Shown piece by piece: positions 63,711 to 64,000 of a DNA stretch of 64,000 nucleotides (its first letter is position 1; each line of letters begins with the position of its first letter). The notes under the pieces were generated by a model. That model was not told the origin of the DNA. It was given only the letters and a program-made list of their open reading frames with translations, and did no database searches. The stretch spans positions 1 to 64,000 of the forward strand of contig CAVPAX010000002.1 in the NCBI GenBank assembly GCA_963701715.1, given 5' to 3'. This stretch comes from Methylotenera_A sp963701715. Its GTDB lineage: Bacteria > Pseudomonadota > Gammaproteobacteria > Burkholderiales > Methylophilaceae. The translations under genes and the position numbers were made by a program.

Positions 63711-64000
63711 TCAAACTCCGGCGTAGTCAGCAATTTGACGATCTGCTGAAGATGGTATTTGAGAAATCGCTAAGGACTTGATCTGATCCTTCTCAATAGC
63801 TTCCCAAGCACCTTTCAAGTCAGTTAAAAGCTTAATTACCTCGTTTACCAGTTCAGGCTGATTACGAATATTAGCAATCGTCAATCGATAGCTCATATAG
63901 GCATAAAGGCTATCCAGACTTGCCGCCACCTCACCGCCCGCCTTTTTGTCCAAGCTGAACCTGAGGCCGCTCTCTATGATCATGATGGCTTTCGACAGCA
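63711..64000 (-). CDS. fliS: FliS, flagellin export chaperone (C-terminal part)
   Basis: The gene enters from the right edge; about 96 C-terminal residues are visible. LSKAIMIIESGLRFSLDKKAGGEVAASLDSLYAYMSYRLTIANIRNQPELVNEVIKLLTDLKGAWEAI is the FliS core. It prevents cytoplasmic polymerisation of flagellin. Stop codon is three bases before the fliT ATG. Confidence 0.93.
   Translation of the reverse strand, partial: LSKAIMIIESGLRFSLDKKAGGEVAASLDSLYAYMSYRLTIANIRNQPELVNEVIKLLTDLKGAWEAIEKDQIKSLAISQIPSSADRQIADYAGV

Overview
The window is one almost unbroken flagellar and chemotaxis supercluster from a flagellated betaproteobacterium, most likely a methylotroph of the Methylophilaceae type. The pointers are an flhDC master operon, two stator pairs (MotAB and MotCD), a CheD/CheR/CheB adaptation module with betaproteobacterial gene order, moderate to low G+C, and above all a paralogue of formaldehyde-activating enzyme (Fae), a methylotrophy enzyme, inside the chemotaxis operon. 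The taxonomic call is inference. I saw no tRNA, rRNA, CRISPR array or insertion sequence.

Layout. Positions 1-24394 (all minus strand, read from right to left) hold flhDC, a membrane-anchored methyltransferase, motAB, a CheZ-like protein, cheY, cheA, cheW, a 32-residue microprotein, four large methyl-accepting proteins (MCPs) with a small membrane ORF and a porin remnant among them, the fae paralogue, cheR, cheD, cheB, cheY and the start of cheZ. Positions 24395-25058 are an AT-rich control region. Positions 25059-32878 (plus) carry flhB-flhA-flhF-flhG-fliA-motC-motD. A 1661-residue PAS/GGDEF/EAL protein (minus) converges on motD. Positions 38118-39814 (minus) are flgA-flgM-flgN, divergent from flgBCDEFGHIJKL (40024-50280, plus). 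Positions 50292-61411 (minus) are fliF-G-H-I-J-K-L-M-N-O-P-Q-R, divergent from fliE (plus). The right end (minus) holds partial fliS, fliT, a FliK-like protein and an FlhB C-domain homologue.

How it works together. FlhDC is expected to start the cascade, FliA (sigma28) with its anti-sigma factor FlgM runs the late genes, and I find sigma28-type promoters (TAAA-N15-GCCG) before cheYZ, cheYAW, flgMN, flgA, flgKL and, as a perfect consensus match, 0.37 kb upstream of flhD itself. The basal body, export apparatus, rod, hook and junction proteins are nearly complete; flagellin and the cap protein FliD are outside the window.

Most interesting points: (1) the Fae paralogue embedded between an MCP and cheR, suggesting a link between formaldehyde or tetrahydromethanopterin and taxis; (2) three MCPs whose last ~1 kb is almost identical DNA, one of which has lost the Trp of its C-terminal docking pentapeptide; (3) a 32-residue microprotein next to cheW that itself carries a DWEKF docking-like motif; (4) a FAM173-like membrane methyltransferase beside motA; (5) an FlhG that keeps the FlhF-activating DQAxxLR motif but has lost the Walker A loop; (6) a second, CheZ-like protein; (7) a perfect sigma28 promoter in front of flhDC.
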